The notes below the pieces were generated by a model that was not told the origin of the DNA, searched no databases, and was given only the letters and a program-made list of their open reading frames with translations. Below are positions 62,475 to 64,000 of a DNA stretch of 64,000 bases, in pieces (the stretch's first letter is position 1; the number at the start of each line of letters is the position of its first letter). The DNA is from Luteimonas panaciterrae (GTDB lineage: Bacteria; Pseudomonadota; Gammaproteobacteria; Xanthomonadales; Xanthomonadaceae), in contig NZ_JAJAVH010000004.1 of NCBI RefSeq assembly GCF_020511115.1, positions 434,001 through 498,000 of the forward strand, given 5' to 3'. Position numbers and translations under genes: made by a program.

Positions 62475-62864
62475 ATGCGTTCGGTCCTGATCTGTCTGCT
62501 GCTCGCCGGTTCCGCGGCTGCTTCGGCGACGCCGCGCCACCTCACCCTGGTCAACGACGGCCCCCGCCGCATCAGCGCCGTCCACAGCGCCGTGCCCGGC
62601 AGCAACGATTGGCGATCGGTTTCGATCGTGGAAGGCGGGCTTTCCGGCGGCGGCGATGCCGAAACGTTAAAAATGGAGACCGGGCCTGGCTGCCTGAGCG
62701 ACCTGCGCATCGCCTTCGCCGGCAACCGCCAGTTGATCGTCCGCGGCTTCAACGTCTGCCGCTACCACAGCCTGCGTGCCGGCACGGCCTGGCGGCTCGG
62801 CCACGCACAGCAACGGGCGCAGGCGATCATCGCCACCAAAGATGAGAGCGGTTCTCATCCATGA
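62475..62864 (+). CDS. small exported protein of unknown function
   Basis: A 129-residue protein with a signal peptide (1-19) and a compact mature domain starting TPRHLTLVNDGPRRISAVHSA, with two cysteines (in GCLSDLR and NVCRYHS) that may pair. I do not recognise the family. GGAGG lies 5 bases before the ATG at 62475. It comes after the DUF4097 gene and may belong to the same ECF-controlled group. Confidence 0.75.
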   Translation: MRSVLICLLLAGSAAASATPRHLTLVNDGPRRISAVHSAVPGSNDWRSVSIVEGGLSGGGDAETLKMETGPGCLSDLRIAFAGNRQLIVRGFNVCRYHSLRAGTAWRLGHAQQRAQAIIATKDESGSHP

Positions 62865-62901
62865 GGTACAATAGGGGAAGCTTCTTCGTTACCGCCCCCG
62901 C

Positions 62902-63696
62902 ATGTCCTCAGCGTTTGGCACCGAGACGGTGCTGGACGTCCGTCACTGGACGGACGACTACTTCAGCTTCACCACCACTCGCGACAACGGCTTCCGTTTC
63001 GAGAACGGCCAGTTCGTGATGATCGGCCTCGAAATTGAGGGCCGCCCGCTGCTGCGCGCGTACTCGATCGCCAGCGCCAACTGGGAAGAGCAACTGGAGT
63101 TCTTCAGCATCAAGGTGCCGAACGGGCCGCTGACCTCGCGCCTGCGCGACATCCGCCCCGGCGACGGCGTGCTGATCGGCCGCAAGCCGACCGGCACCCT
63201 GCTCATCCACGACCTGCACCCCGGCCGCAACCTGTACCTGCTCGGCACGGGCACCGGCTTCGCGCCGTGGCTGTCGGTGATCAAGGATCCTGAGACCTAC
63301 GAGCGCTTCGAGCGCGTCGTGCTCTGCCACGGCGTGCGCAGCGCCACCGACCTCGCCTACCGCGACTACATCGTCAACGAACTGCCGCGACACGAACTGC
63401 TCGGCGAGCAGATCGCGCAGAAGCTGCTCTACTACCCGGCGGTGACGCGCGAGGATTTCCTCTTCGCGGGCCGCGACCACCGCGGCCGGCTCACCGAACT
63501 CATGGACAGCGGCCGGATGATGGAAGACCTCGGCCTGGAACCGCTCGACGCCGCACACGACCGCGCCATGATCTGCGGCAGCCCGCAGATGCTGGCCGAT
63601 TTCCGTGCCCTGCTCGATGCCCGCGGTTTCGCCGCCGCGCCGCGCATCGGCACGCCAGGGCAGTACGTGTTTGAGCGGGCGTTCGTTGAGAAGTAA
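62902..63696 (+). CDS. fpr: ferredoxin/flavodoxin-NADP+ reductase
   Basis: A 264-residue FAD enzyme with the flavin motif RAYSIASAN, pyrophosphate region LTSRLRDIRPGDGVLIG and NADP-binding GTGTGFAPWLS. It ends FVEK without the plant-type C-terminal tyrosine, as in bacterial Fpr. It exchanges electrons between NADPH and ferredoxin or flavodoxin and supports oxidative-stress defence. It lies 37 bp after the preceding small gene, but its function suggests it is separately regulated. Confidence 0.94.
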   Translation: MSSAFGTETVLDVRHWTDDYFSFTTTRDNGFRFENGQFVMIGLEIEGRPLLRAYSIASANWEEQLEFFSIKVPNGPLTSRLRDIRPGDGVLIGRKPTGTLLIHDLHPGRNLYLLGTGTGFAPWLSVIKDPETYERFERVVLCHGVRSATDLAYRDYIVNELPRHELLGEQIAQKLLYYPAVTREDFLFAGRDHRGRLTELMDSGRMMEDLGLEPLDAAHDRAMICGSPQMLADFRALLDARGFAAAPRIGTPGQYVFERAFVEK

Positions 63697-63715
63697 TCGG
63701 TTTTGCTTTTTGCCT

Positions 63716-63741
63716 GTCGTCCCAGCGGAAGCTGGGATCCA
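63716..63741. repeat. REP-like hairpin after fpr
   Basis: GTCGTCCCAGCGGAAGCTGG... contains CCCAGC-GGAA-GCTGGG (63721-63736), a perfect 6 bp stem with tetraloop, ending ATCCA as in the unit at 8864. A variant of the same element family, following the fpr stop by 19 bp. Confidence 0.65.
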
Positions 63742-63779
63742 TTTGGCTTTTGCCTTTGTTGCTACTTCTGCCGTGACCA

Positions 63780-64000
63780 AGTCAAAGTCCAAAGCGTTTC
63801 GTCCGCTGCGCGGCCGAGTTCATTTCTTTTGGTAAGCGCCACTGCACGCGCACGAGCGCGTGCGAACGGCGAAGCCGGCCCCGAAGGGGTGAGCGCCATG
63901 GATGGCGCGAATCAAAGAAACGAACCAAAGAAAAGCGCTTTTCTCGACACAGCAATCCCATGGCGGATGGAGCCCCAGGATTTTCCGACTCGCCATCCAT
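63780..64000. repeat. dispersed intergenic repeat (Lysobacterales type)
   Basis: From 63780 to the window end the sequence has inverted segments, including CATTTCTTTTGGTAAGCGC (63822-63840) and a partner with CAAAGAAACGAACCAAAGAA (63914-63933), and a GC-rich middle with GAAGCCGGCCCCGAAGGGG. I recall very similar sequences scattered through Xanthomonas/Lysobacter-group genomes and often mis-annotated as small proteins. The minus-strand frame through it is not a convincing gene. No other coding sequence was found in 63697-64000. Confidence 0.6.

Noticed and set aside
63782..64000. 72-residue minus-strand protein at the window end
   Set aside because: It lies in a dispersed intergenic repeat, is open at the window edge, and has no ribosome-binding site or domain.

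Overview
This 64 kb window is chromosomal DNA from a GC-rich gammaproteobacterium of the order Lysobacterales (Xanthomonadales). The evidence is the glutaryl-CoA dehydrogenase, SdhE, YgfX and fumarase sequences, a toxin carrying the XVIPCD secretion domain (known so far from Xanthomonas-type T4SS effectors), and REP-like hairpins of the CGTCATTCCCGCG type. The genus cannot be fixed from the sequence alone. No rRNA, tRNA, CRISPR array, integrase, transposase or replication origin was seen.

Layout. 0-1.2 kb holds a partial aminotransferase and a DUF3293 gene. 1.3-8.9 kb is a cytochrome c maturation operon, ccmAB-(azurin)-ccmCDEFGHI, with an azurin gene between ccmB and ccmC. 9-12.6 kb has a PhoD phosphatase and the LolD/LolC lipoprotein exporter on the minus strand. 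12.6-22.5 kb is a succinate dehydrogenase locus: a DUF1674 factor (SDHAF4-like), sdhC, sdhD, sdhA, sdhB, sdhE and ygfX/cptA on the minus strand, with divergent ygfZ. It is interrupted at 13.5-17.8 kb by an opposite-strand cassette of two lipoproteins and a 982-residue peptidoglycan-degrading toxin with a C-terminal XVIPCD. 22.7-24.7 kb has an OmpA-like lipoprotein and a ModE-type regulator. 24.9-32.7 kb is a molybdenum, NAD-linked formate dehydrogenase operon (OFA transporter, fdsG, fdsB, fdsA, fdhD, fdsD).

From 32.7 to 40.9 kb there are housekeeping and catabolic genes: FMN reductase, a fused 2-oxoacid dehydrogenase E1, GST, two tandem GNAT acetyltransferases, glutaryl-CoA dehydrogenase, a glycine-zipper protein and a TatD-family DNase. 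41-47 kb encodes a very large di-haem beta-propeller cytochrome, TcdA, a membrane-anchored cytochrome c'-like protein and a second glycine-zipper lipoprotein. 47-52.9 kb has a fatty acid hydroxylase, a secreted M35 protease, a cold shock protein, a DUF456 protein, a BON-MscS channel and outer-membrane phospholipase A. 53-60 kb has a second hydroxylase, a divergent HxlR regulator and metallo-beta-lactamase-fold lactonase-like enzyme, a CoA-binding protein, class I fumarase, an ABC exporter and a DUF488 protein. 60-63.7 kb is an ECF sigma/anti-sigma/DUF4097 operon and ferredoxin-NADP reductase. The window ends in a dispersed intergenic repeat.

Functionally the window is rich in respiration: c-type cytochrome assembly, azurin, cytochromes, complex II with three assembly factors, fumarase, and formate oxidation feeding NADH. 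The most distinctive feature is the toxin with its candidate immunity lipoproteins, embedded between the sdhB end and the sdhE-ygfX-lolC-lolD end of what looks like one ancestral gene string.
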